NCBI GenBank assembly: GCA_002348225.1
Contig: DEAP01000004.1
Span: 1-21,188, forward strand
Direction: 5' to 3'
Length of the DNA: 21,188 nt
Source of the DNA: Dehalococcoidia bacterium UBA2979
GTDB taxonomy: Bacteria; Chloroflexota; Dehalococcoidia; UBA2979
Positions 1 to 7,158 of this stretch are shown piece after piece; position 1 is the first letter of the stretch; each line of letters opens with the position of its first letter. The notes under the pieces were generated by a model, which saw only the letters and a program-made list of their open reading frames with translations, was not told the origin of the DNA and searched no databases. Position numbers and translations under genes: made by a program.

Positions 1-44
1 TCCACAATGCCATTGTGGCGCTCTCCCAGCTGAGCTACGGGCCC
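1..44 (-). tRNA. tRNA-Ala(GGC), 3' part cut by window edge
   Basis: On the minus strand, 44 nt of a tRNA are present from its 5' end to just past the anticodon stem. The acceptor 5' strand GGGCCCG is at 44-38, followed by TA, a four-base-pair D stem (GCTC/GAGC) around AGCTGGGA, and the anticodon stem CCACA/TGTGG around the seven-base loop ATGGCAT. The anticodon is GGC, which reads the Ala codon GCC. The variable region, T arm and 3' acceptor strand lie outside the window. Confidence 0.93.
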
Positions 45-160
45 ACGCAGTTATCGAGTCTAACTGATTAATCTAATCCGATCGACCTACACTATTTTCA
101 GTTACTTCATATACTGAAGCACGGACTGTACATATCTGAGACACATAGGGAGAATGAAAA

Positions 161-1345
161 ATGAGCGCACTCGAAGGAATTAAGGTAGTTGACTTATCAA
201 GGCTAGCACCCGGGCCATATGCCTCGATGCTACTAGGTGATCTAGGGGCTGATGTTCTAATGGTCGAAGCACCAACTGGAACGGTACAGGGTTCTGCCGG
301 GGATCCAGGCTCGCAAGAAGCGCAGGACCGACGGAGGGCGTTCAATCCGCTATCGCGGAACAAACGGTCAATTACGGTGAACCTCAAGTCCGAGGAAGGT
401 CGAGCAATTGTGCACGACCTCGCCAAGGATGCTGATGTTTTCCTCGAAGGCTTTAGGCCGGGTGTTACTGATCGCTTAGGTGTCGGATACCAAACCATTG
501 CAGAAATCAATCCTCGCATAGTTTATGCGTCGCTATCAGGATATGGACAAACTGGGCCATATGTTGACATGGTGGGACATGACATTAATTACATATCGGT
601 CGGTGGTGCTTTAGCAATGATTGGTCGAGAGGGACAACCATTGTCGATTCCTCAAAATGTCATAGCAGATTTTGCAGGTGGCGGACTCATGACGGCCTTT
701 GCAATTACAAGTGCTTTATTATCACGACAAAATACAGGACAGGGTCAATACCTTGATATGTCGATGTCGGACAATGTTCTGTACCTTTTAGCTAGCCAAA
801 GTGGCGGGGTACTCGGAGGCGGCTCCTCGCCTGTTCCTGGAATGCCAGGATTGGGTGGTGGTTCACCGCACTATAACGTATACGAATGTGCGGACGGGAA
901 ATATATTTCGCTCGGCTCACTCGAACCACGTTTTTGGGAGAATCTATGCCAAATATCAGGCAGGGAAGACCTGATAGAACACGAAGCTGATACAACAAAG
1001 CATTCTGAATTCACCGAGCATCTTCGTACGATGTTCAAAAATAAAGATAGAGACACATGGTTCCAAGAGTTGAAAGATATCGAACTCTGCGTAGCTCCAG
1101 TCTTGAATTTAGAAGAGGCTTTGCATGACCCACATCAGCAGCATCGGAAAATGACTGTCACTGTAGAGGATGAGAATTTAGGGTCGATAGAACAGATTGG
1201 AATCGGACCAAAATTCTCGGAAACGCCAGGTTCTGTCAGAAGTACCGCCCCGCATCCTGGTAAACATACAGACGAGGTCCTAGCCGGCCTGGGCTATGAC
1301 TCTAGTCGAATAGCCTCTTTAAGGGAGTCAGGTGTAGTTTCTTAG
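161..1345 (+). CDS. alpha-methylacyl-CoA racemase (CaiB/BaiF type III CoA-transferase family)
   Basis: A 394-residue protein of the CaiB/BaiF family, most like the alpha-methylacyl-CoA racemase branch. That branch interconverts (R)- and (S)-2-methylacyl-CoA esters so branched-chain or sterol side chains can enter beta-oxidation. The sequence has GHDINY (His140), ADFAGGG (Asp170) and GSLEPRF (Glu255). From memory, the catalytic residues of the Mycobacterium tuberculosis enzyme MCR are His126, Asp156 and Glu241; the spacings of 30 and 85 residues are identical here, which favours racemase over CoA-transferase. The ATG at 161 follows GGGAGA at 148-153 with good spacing. A cytosolic enzyme is expected. 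The convergent neighbour is an MFE-2-like hydroxyacyl-CoA dehydrogenase, consistent with a shared pathway. The natural substrate is not visible from sequence. Confidence 0.9.
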   Translation: MSALEGIKVVDLSRLAPGPYASMLLGDLGADVLMVEAPTGTVQGSAGDPGSQEAQDRRRAFNPLSRNKRSITVNLKSEEGRAIVHDLAKDADVFLEGFRPGVTDRLGVGYQTIAEINPRIVYASLSGYGQTGPYVDMVGHDINYISVGGALAMIGREGQPLSIPQNVIADFAGGGLMTAFAITSALLSRQNTGQGQYLDMSMSDNVLYLLASQSGGVLGGGSSPVPGMPGLGGGSPHYNVYECADGKYISLGSLEPRFWENLCQISGREDLIEHEADTTKHSEFTEHLRTMFKNKDRDTWFQELKDIELCVAPVLNLEEALHDPHQQHRKMTVTVEDENLGSIEQIGIGPKFSETPGSVRSTAPHPGKHTDEVLAGLGYDSSRIASLRESGVVS

Positions 1346-1360
1346 AGGAACTAAACAAAC

Positions 1361-1398
1361 AAAAAAAGCGAGGAGTTATTAAGCTCCTCGCTTTTTTG
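1361..1398. terminator. bidirectional intrinsic terminator
   Basis: A perfect eight-base-pair GC-rich stem (GCGAGGAG at 1368-1375 with CTCCTCGC at 1384-1391) encloses an eight-base loop. Seven A residues precede it and six T residues follow it, so each strand reads as hairpin plus U-tract. It lies between the stops of the convergent racemase (+) and dehydrogenase (-) genes and can serve both. Confidence 0.92.
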
Positions 1399-1428
1399 TT
1401 TACACATTTTGTGTTTTACGACGTCAAA

Positions 1429-2343
1429 TTACCCTTTAAGAGGAGCATCTGATGCGTTGAACTCATCTACGGTCTGGCGCCCGTTCCACATTGCAGTGGC
1501 ACCTTCTAAGCTCGTAATACCAGACCAATTCTCATGTACCCATTCAACACTTGGCAGAGAATCAGTTCCAAATTCAATACCCGGTCCCTTGACAACTACG
1601 GCCCTATTAAAGTTACCAGCACCAGCTTCGATCATCATGCCGGAATCTTTGTTTTCTTCTGAACACATGTACACCACTGCTGGAGTAACAAATTCGGGCT
1701 TCATCTGCTCGAGCCGTTCCTCATCCATCACCGTTGCTGTCAGCCGTGTGCCGGCTCCAGGCATCAGAGTGTTTACCGTTACGTTGTACTTAAGTCCTTC
1801 TTGCTTCAGGACATTCATCAAACCAAGATTTGCGGCTTTTGCAGCCCCATAGTTTGCCTGCCCGAAGTTTCCCCAAATTCCACTTGAAGAGGAGGTGAGA
1901 ACTACCCGGCCATACCCTTGCTGGCGAAATACCGGCCAAACGTGGTGCAAGACGGCATAAGTACCCTTCATGTGAACATCGAAAATAATGTCCCAGTCCT
2001 CTTCGCTGATGTTATGCATTGCTTTGTCGCGTAGAATTCCAGCGTTCGTAACAACAATATCGACTCGACCCCAGGCATCCATACACTGCCTGACCATCTC
2101 AAGCCCATTGTCGTAATCAGAGACCGATCCGAGGTTAGGAAGAGCCTCACCACCAGCTGCCGTTATTTCATCGACTACTTTCTGCGCAGGAGCAGCATCG
2201 TCACCAGTTCCAAAAATGTCGCCACCGAGATCATTAACCAGCACTTTTGCACCGCGACTAGCTAGCTCCAGGGCATAGGACCTGCCTAGTCCATTCCCTG
2301 CTCCGGTGACAATAGCTACTCTTCCGGTAAAATCCAATGTCAT
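1429..2343 (-). CDS. SDR family (3R)-hydroxyacyl-CoA dehydrogenase, MFE-2-like
   Basis: A 304-residue short-chain dehydrogenase resembling the first domain of peroxisomal multifunctional enzyme type 2 (HSD17B4). That domain oxidises (3R)-hydroxyacyl-CoA with NAD+. The cofactor motif TGAGNGLG is at 13-20 and the family-typical VNDLGGD at 36-42. NAG is at 100-102, the catalytic serine lies in the TSSSSG stretch near 150-155, and Tyr165/Lys169 form YGAAK. The tail after residue 235 is longer than in minimal SDRs and fits the MFE-2 type. I chose the ATG at 2343 because AAGGGGGG sits just upstream. A GTG at 2382 would add 13 unconserved-looking residues (MSNLKDEHNKGGN) that include the translated ribosome-binding region. 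The other MFE-2 modules (hydratase, SCP2) are absent, so this is a stand-alone subunit. It is convergent with the racemase gene. Confidence 0.85.
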   Translation of the reverse strand: MTLDFTGRVAIVTGAGNGLGRSYALELASRGAKVLVNDLGGDIFGTGDDAAPAQKVVDEITAAGGEALPNLGSVSDYDNGLEMVRQCMDAWGRVDIVVTNAGILRDKAMHNISEEDWDIIFDVHMKGTYAVLHHVWPVFRQQGYGRVVLTSSSSGIWGNFGQANYGAAKAANLGLMNVLKQEGLKYNVTVNTLMPGAGTRLTATVMDEERLEQMKPEFVTPAVVYMCSEENKDSGMMIEAGAGNFNRAVVVKGPGIEFGTDSLPSVEWVHENWSGITSLEGATAMWNGRQTVDEFNASDAPLKG

Positions 2344-2448
2344 ATTTCCCCCCTTATTATGTTCGTCTTTCAAATTACTCACTTGCGTAACCTAAGGATT
2401 AGGAGCATCGCACGGATCCACGAAACGCGCGAGTCGACTGATCACCCT

Positions 2449-2454
2449 TACAAT
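2449..2454 (+). promoter_or_regulatory. possible -10 element for a leaderless crcB mRNA
   Basis: TACAAT, one mismatch from TATAAT, ends six bases before the crcB ATG at 2461, and no Shine-Dalgarno sequence precedes that ATG. This spacing would place the transcription start at or next to the start codon. No convincing -35 hexamer is present. Confidence 0.3.
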
Positions 2455-2460
2455 TTCCGC

Positions 2461-2832
2461 ATGGTCATTCTACTTAGTGTAGCAATTGGTGGGGCTCTGG
2501 GAGCTGTACTTCGTTATTCGTCCGGACAACTCTTCTCAGAAACACTTAATTCCATGGGGATCACTACTTTCATAGTAAATACTATGGGTTCGTTGGGATT
2601 GGGATTATTCTTCGGATATGTTGAATCTCGAACCAACGTACCAAAAACGATCACAGCGGGTGTGGCTGTCGGTTTATTGGGAGGCTTCACCACATTTTCC
2701 ACTTATATGCTGGATATAGTCCTCCAGGCAGAAGCTGAGAAAATTGCTTGGGCGATAATCCTCCTCAGCGCGACGATCGTACTCGGGCTCTTGGCCATTC
2801 TGCTTGGATTGTCTGTTGGCCGCCAAATATAA
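2461..2832 (+). CDS. crcB: fluoride ion channel CrcB/Fluc
   Basis: A 123-residue small membrane protein of the CrcB/Fluc family. These are dual-topology dimeric channels that export fluoride from the cytoplasm. Four hydrophobic helices are visible, at about 1-20, 33-53, 63-88 and 95-120. The hallmarks are GGALGAVLRY near the N-terminus, VNTMGSLGLG (Asn40) in helix 2, and GLLGGFTTFSTY (71-82) with the phenylalanines and the TTFS break that line the pore and central sodium site. Reading could extend upstream in frame to 2359, but that extension is charged, non-family sequence overlapping the divergent dehydrogenase start. The ATG at 2461 gives the normal family length. No Shine-Dalgarno sequence is seen. 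A single channel gene implies the homodimeric form. I saw no fluoride (crcB) riboswitch upstream. Confidence 0.93.
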   Translation: MVILLSVAIGGALGAVLRYSSGQLFSETLNSMGITTFIVNTMGSLGLGLFFGYVESRTNVPKTITAGVAVGLLGGFTTFSTYMLDIVLQAEAEKIAWAIILLSATIVLGLLAILLGLSVGRQI

Positions 2833-2902
2833 GTCCACGTTCTGAGAGTGCGATTTACATAACCGTGAGGTAGCCTGATCACTCGATGTTAGGAGAGAAA
2901 AA

Positions 2903-3529
2903 ATGCTAAAGTTTCTTGCGCTCACAATATTGGCCTTCTCCACGGGTGCGGCAATATTTTTCATGAGCCGTCGGCCCGATCCAGGATTTAATGTCACTGA
3001 CGATCTGGATGAGTTCAACGAAGATGACACTGACCGCGCATCCAAAGATCACGCTGTCGACCCAAAAGAGGGATGGGACGAAATTCATATAGCCGTCGAT
3101 CGTGGTGATGAGGAATACTTGATCGAGTTGCTACAAAACGGTGCAGATACGGAAGCACGAATCGCAGGAGGATTCACACCCCTGTATCAAGCGGTCGATA
3201 GAAAGCGTCCCGATCTGATTGGTGGCTTACTCCAATTCGGAGCAGATCCTTCTGCAAAGGCGGATGGAGGCTGGACTCCATTTCTTTGTGCTGCCATCGA
3301 TGCACCCGTAGCTGTATTGCAGGCATTCCTAGATGCAGGAGCAGATATCAATTCGGCCACCGATGAGGGTTTGACGGCTTTACACATTGCGGCGGCTAAC
3401 GAATATCAAGAAGCGATTACATTTCTCGTGGAGGCTGGCAGTGATGCTCAAAGTCTCGACAACTATGGCAATACCGCTGCAGATCTTACAGACTCCACTG
3501 ATTTAAAAAATATAATCGCGCCCGGCTAG
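2903..3529 (+). CDS. membrane-anchored ankyrin-repeat protein
   Basis: A 208-residue protein with a hydrophobic N-terminal segment (about 3-21, followed by SRRPD), which may be a signal anchor or an uncleaved signal peptide. Next is an acidic Asp/Glu-rich linker (about 30-58), then four ankyrin-type repeats from about 59 to 190 and a partial fifth (DNYGNTAADL). Recurrent elements are GxTPLxxA-like turns (GFTPLYQA, GWTPFLCA, GLTALHIA) and LLxxGAD (LLQNGAD, LLQFGAD, FLDAGAD). Ankyrin repeats mediate protein binding; no catalytic domain is present and the partner is unknown. The ATG follows a strong AGGAGAG ribosome-binding site. The stop codon overlaps the stop of the small minus-strand gene. 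Orientation of the repeats (cytoplasmic or outside) cannot be fixed from sequence. Confidence 0.8.
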   Translation: MLKFLALTILAFSTGAAIFFMSRRPDPGFNVTDDLDEFNEDDTDRASKDHAVDPKEGWDEIHIAVDRGDEEYLIELLQNGADTEARIAGGFTPLYQAVDRKRPDLIGGLLQFGADPSAKADGGWTPFLCAAIDAPVAVLQAFLDAGADINSATDEGLTALHIAAANEYQEAITFLVEAGSDAQSLDNYGNTAADLTDSTDLKNIIAPG

Positions 3530-3699
3530 GCCACTACAACAATGCCTATAGCAAGCGGAGCGGCAAGTGCGCTATAAATCAACAGCAGTTTTGCGAGCCT
3601 TTGTTTACTCTCCCTGGATACAGATTTCCTGATTAAAAATGAGAATACTATAAGGCCTAAAAGATGTCCGCCCATCAACCCCAGCAACACATTAAGCAA
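3526..3699 (-). CDS. small two-helix membrane protein (TTG start)
   Basis: A 57-codon minus-strand reading frame that begins with TTG at 3699. AGGAG lies seven bases upstream, a good ribosome-binding arrangement. The product has a hydrophobic helix at about 1-23, a basic hydrophilic loop (RKSVSRESKQRLAK, 24-37), and a second hydrophobic helix at about 38-57 that ends at the C-terminus. This predicts a helical hairpin in the cytoplasmic membrane with a positively charged, probably cytoplasmic, loop. I do not recognise a family. Its TAG overlaps the TAG of the ankyrin gene on the other strand. Support comes from the ribosome-binding site, clean hydrophobic architecture and the fit into an otherwise empty gap. 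The short length and non-ATG start keep this tentative. Confidence 0.55.
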   Translation of the reverse strand: MLNVLLGLMGGHLLGLIVFSFLIRKSVSRESKQRLAKLLLIYSALAAPLAIGIVVVA

Positions 3700-3768
3700 T
3701 TCCGGTCTCCTAGTCTTAAATCCAGCAACGCTGTTAGTTCTTCCGCCAGTAAACTTTCTCTATACGCT

Positions 3769-3785
3769 ATACAGTTGTACTGTAT
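3769..3785. promoter_or_regulatory. 17-bp perfect palindrome, possible operator
   Basis: ATACAGT and ACTGTAT flank the central TGT, giving a perfect seven-base inverted repeat, positioned 53 bases before the leuS ATG and 69 bases before the TTG of the divergent small membrane gene. A second TATACG motif lies directly upstream at 3761-3766, so the palindrome overlaps an AT-rich, promoter-like stretch. The symmetry fits a dimeric repressor site. The stem is too AT-rich and lacks a T-tract, so it is not a terminator. Confidence 0.4.
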
Positions 3786-3838
3786 CAGGAGCCACGAGAT
3801 AGACGAACAACGGGTCACCAACTAAGAGATGCAAAACC

Positions 3839-6322
3839 ATGGATTCTAACTCTGACACATCAGGTGGTTATCAGCCTTCGCGGACAAATTTACCGCAATA
3901 TTCTCCGGGCGAAATAGAACCAAAATGGCAAAAATACTGGCACGATCAAACTCTCTATGAGACGCCCGACCACATCGACGGAAAACGTAATCGGTACCAT
4001 GTGACAATGCTCCCCTATCCGTCAGGTGATCTTCATATCGGTCATTGGTGGGCAATGGCACCCTCAGATATGCTGGCACGATTTTACAGAATGAACGGTT
4101 ACAACGTCCTTTTTCCAATGGGATTTGATGCCTTCGGACTACCTGCAGAAAATGCAGCGATCCAGAGAGGTATACATCCGCAGGACTGGACGACAGCAAA
4201 CATCGAACGCATGAAAGAGCAGTTAAAGCGAATGGGCGCGATGTTTGATTGGTCAAGGGAGATTAATAGTTCAGACCCTCAATATTATAAATGGACTCAG
4301 TGGTGGTTCCTACAACTGTACAAGAACGATCTCGCTTACCAGAGCGAAGCCCTGGCGAATTGGTGCCCAAAGTGCCAGACGACACTTGCCAACGAGCAAG
4401 TCGTAGGTGATGGTGCCTGTGAGCGATGTGATAGCACCGTGTCGCAGCGGTTGATGCCACAATGGTTATTTAAAATTACTGATTACGCTGAGGAATTACT
4501 TGATTTCTCGGATATGAACTGGCCTCAATCCGTTCTAAGAATGCAGGAAAATTGGATTGGTAAATCCGAAGGTGCAGAGGTACGATTTGAGTTAGCTCCT
4601 CAGCAAGACGAGATGGAACTCACTGTCTATACAACTCGGCCGGATACTTTGTTTGGAGTCACATTCATGGTTCTGGCACCGGAGCATCCACTGGTGGAGA
4701 AAGTAACAACCGATGAATATCGGACTGCAGTTCGCGCCTATCAGGATGAAGCCAGTAAAGCCACAGAAATCGAACGTCAATCTACTGTGCGAGAGAAAAC
4801 AGGGGTATTCACTGGTGCATATTGTGTCAACCCAATGAATCAACAAAAAGTGCCTATCTGGATTGCTGATTACGTACTCGCGAGCTACGGGACGGGCGCG
4901 ATCATGGCGGTCCCCGCTCACGATGAACGTGACTTCGCTTTCGCTAAAAAGTACGATCTGCCCATAACGGTGGTTATCGCACCTCCTGAATGGGATCAAA
5001 AAGAATTAGATGAAGCATTTGTTGGGGAAGGGTCATTGGTCAACTCCGGCGTATTTTCAGGCACTCCCTCGAAGGCAGCCATTGGTATAGTTACTGACCA
5101 TTTGGGAGAGCAAGGTATCGGAACAAAGAAAACTCAGTACCGAATACGAGACTGGTTGATATCGAGACAAAGATACTGGGGTGCGCCAATTCCTATGATC
5201 CATTGTGGACAGTGTGGCGTCGTACCGGTCCCAGAGAGCGATCTACCGGTAACTCTCCCGAAAGACGTGGAGTTTCTTCCAACAGGACAAAGTCCTTTAG
5301 GACTATCGCAAGAGTTCGTAAATGTGCGATGCCCACAGTGTGGTAATCCCGCCGAGCGTGAAACTGACACCATGGATACCTTTATGTGTTCTTCCTGGTA
5401 TGTGTATCGATACACAGACCCAAATAATCATGAGGCCCCGGTCGGCACCGAAGCAAACAAACATTGGCCGACAGTGGATCAATATACCGGGGGCGCAGAG
5501 CATGCCGTGATGCACCTTCTCTATGCGAGATTTTTTCACAAATTTGGGCGAGACATCGGAATCCTTTCGGGGAAAGAACCGTTCACAAATTACTTTGCGC
5601 AGGGACAAGTCTTAGGTACTGATGGTCAAAGAATGTCAAAAAGCAGAGGCAATGTTGTAGCACCCGACGAAATAGTTGATCGCTGGGGAACTGATGCATT
5701 TCGATCTCACTTGGCTTTCCTTGGACCATGGGAAAGTGGAGGCCCTTATTCGGAAGGAATCGTAGGAGTTTCGAGATGGCTTAATCGAATCTGGACCCTT
5801 GGCGTGACTGGCTACGTAAACAATTCAAACTCTGGTGATCAAGAGGCATCTAGGATTGTAAATCAGACAATTCAGAAAGTTACTGAGGACTTTGAATCCA
5901 AGTCATTCAATACTGCCATTGCCGCTCTTATGGAGCTCACAAACCATCTCACAGCGTGTCTCGATCGTGGAGACCTATCGAACGATTTATACGAAGAATC
6001 CATAAAAACATTACTTCGACTCTTGGCCCCAATAGCACCGCACATAACGGAAGAGCTCTGGGCCACAAAAGGATATTCGACATCGATACATCTCGAAAAT
6101 TGGCCGAAGCCTGACCAAGAGGCCATGATCGTAGACGAAATTGAAATACCAGTCCAAATTAATGGCAAAGTCCGCTCCAAGATTATTTTACCAACCGGAA
6201 CTACCGAGGATGATGCTCTACAGATCGCCATCTCGAACGAACAAATCAAGCAAATTATCGAGGATTCTGAAGTTCGTCGAGTAATCTATGTGGAAAATCG
6301 CCTTCTCAACATCGTTATCTAA
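3839..6322 (+). CDS. leuS: leucyl-tRNA synthetase
   Basis: An 827-residue class Ia leucyl-tRNA synthetase of bacterial size, charging tRNA-Leu in the cytosol. The ATP-binding HIGH motif appears as LHIGHWW near residue 65, after the family motif PYPSG. A zinc-finger-like CPKC...CERC lies at about 176-197. The CP1 editing domain is intact, with TTRPDTLFG and the GTGAIMAVPAHDERDF segment carrying the aspartate that recognises mischarged amino groups. Further CxxC pairs (CGQC, CPQC) precede the second half of the catalytic domain. The KMSKS loop is RMSKS near 599. The anticodon-binding and C-terminal domains follow. The ATG at 3839 has no strong ribosome-binding site and no T-box leader is seen. 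The stop TAA overlaps the stop of the convergent coiled-coil gene. Confidence 0.98.
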   Translation: MDSNSDTSGGYQPSRTNLPQYSPGEIEPKWQKYWHDQTLYETPDHIDGKRNRYHVTMLPYPSGDLHIGHWWAMAPSDMLARFYRMNGYNVLFPMGFDAFGLPAENAAIQRGIHPQDWTTANIERMKEQLKRMGAMFDWSREINSSDPQYYKWTQWWFLQLYKNDLAYQSEALANWCPKCQTTLANEQVVGDGACERCDSTVSQRLMPQWLFKITDYAEELLDFSDMNWPQSVLRMQENWIGKSEGAEVRFELAPQQDEMELTVYTTRPDTLFGVTFMVLAPEHPLVEKVTTDEYRTAVRAYQDEASKATEIERQSTVREKTGVFTGAYCVNPMNQQKVPIWIADYVLASYGTGAIMAVPAHDERDFAFAKKYDLPITVVIAPPEWDQKELDEAFVGEGSLVNSGVFSGTPSKAAIGIVTDHLGEQGIGTKKTQYRIRDWLISRQRYWGAPIPMIHCGQCGVVPVPESDLPVTLPKDVEFLPTGQSPLGLSQEFVNVRCPQCGNPAERETDTMDTFMCSSWYVYRYTDPNNHEAPVGTEANKHWPTVDQYTGGAEHAVMHLLYARFFHKFGRDIGILSGKEPFTNYFAQGQVLGTDGQRMSKSRGNVVAPDEIVDRWGTDAFRSHLAFLGPWESGGPYSEGIVGVSRWLNRIWTLGVTGYVNNSNSGDQEASRIVNQTIQKVTEDFESKSFNTAIAALMELTNHLTACLDRGDLSNDLYEESIKTLLRLLAPIAPHITEELWATKGYSTSIHLENWPKPDQEAMIVDEIEIPVQINGKVRSKIILPTGTTEDDALQIAISNEQIKQIIEDSEVRRVIYVENRLLNIVI

Positions 6323-7128
6323 CGCTCGGGTTCTTCGTAAGAGTCATATGGTTGAAATAGCTCATCTGATATGAACGGAAGCTGACTGTCATTTAGGCTC
6401 TCAGGCTCTCCTGACTCGTCCGTTGTTACTTGAGCAGTTATCTCGGCTACGACAGGTGATTCCGTCAGTGCTTTCGTGTTCCCATCAGCGCCCACTAGTG
6501 ATAATTCTGGTTCCAAGGATTCGATAGTCTCGACAGCAGTCTCTGCCAAGTCATGTTCGATATCGGGGTCTCTTGTTTCAAATTGTTTCGTTTCCTCGAA
6601 ATAATTCTGGCGTAGTCTTGGGTCTGCCTCGATGGGGGAGTCTGTGTGCTGCTCAAGTCCACGAGCCTGTTCACGAATATACTCGGAAATCCGAAGGAGG
6701 GCCGATATAGCATCGGCTTGTACATTCGAAACATGGTCAAGATGCGTCTGACTAGATAATTGAATTTTCTCTTGCAAATCTAATATCTGCTTCATGCGGT
6801 TATCTTCAGAAAGTATTTCGTTCGACTCGTTTTCTGCAGAATCAATTACGTCTGCTGCCGTAATTTTTGCAGACCTAATGATCTCAGTAGCTTGGTCATT
6901 ACTTAATGAGAGAATCTCATCCGCTTTTATACGGGCTTCCTCTAACACTCGTTCGGCATGAGCATTTATTTCAAGTCTAGAATTTGCACTTTGAGAAGCC
7001 TTGGTCACCGCGATATCAATAAGCTCCATCAGATCTGACCGCTCGACCCAAACTCTGCCCCGAACCTGTGTTTTGCCCTCGAGTAACTCGTTCATTGCCG
7101 TAAGTGCATCCATTAATTCCATTGTCAT
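6319..7128 (-). CDS. coiled-coil protein downstream of coaD
   Basis: A 269-residue acidic protein without a signal peptide or membrane helix. Residues about 35-165 are rich in Ala, Glu, Lys and Ile with heptad-like spacing (HAERVLEEARIKADEIL, SAKITAADVIDSAENESNEIL). This resembles the long helices of ATP synthase b subunits and DivIVA-like scaffold proteins. The C-terminal 100 residues are acidic, Pro/Ser/Thr-containing and probably disordered. The start is firm: AGGAGGAC precedes the ATG at 7128. It is the last gene of the rsmD-coaD operon, 30 bases after coaD. A coiled-coil scaffold is inference; I cannot name a function. Its stop TAG overlaps the leuS stop. Confidence 0.75.
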   Translation of the reverse strand: MTMELMDALTAMNELLEGKTQVRGRVWVERSDLMELIDIAVTKASQSANSRLEINAHAERVLEEARIKADEILSLSNDQATEIIRSAKITAADVIDSAENESNEILSEDNRMKQILDLQEKIQLSSQTHLDHVSNVQADAISALLRISEYIREQARGLEQHTDSPIEADPRLRQNYFEETKQFETRDPDIEHDLAETAVETIESLEPELSLVGADGNTKALTESPVVAEITAQVTTDESGEPESLNDSQLPFISDELFQPYDSYEEPER

Positions 7129-7158
7129 GTCCTCCTACGCAGATATTCTCATTATTTT

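Noticed and set aside
1..44. tRNA-Ala as an integration (attachment) site
   Set aside because: No integrase, direct repeat or foreign-looking gene is near; the tRNA is simply cut by the window edge.
97..118. TTCAGT/ACTGAA inverted repeat before the racemase gene as operator
   Set aside because: Six-base arms with a ten-base AT-rich loop are expected by chance; nothing else supports a site.
73..519. Minus-strand frame opposite the racemase N-terminus
   Set aside because: It overlaps a strongly supported enzyme gene, and its product is Ser/Arg-rich shadow sequence without domains.
2344..2460. Fluoride (crcB) riboswitch upstream of crcB
   Set aside because: I could not find the motif's conserved segments or its pseudoknot pattern by eye; the stretch is only 117 bases and also holds the dehydrogenase start region.
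3700..3838. T-box leader in front of leuS
   Set aside because: The conserved T-box sequence and the specifier-loop hairpin are not visible; only the 17-bp palindrome stands out.
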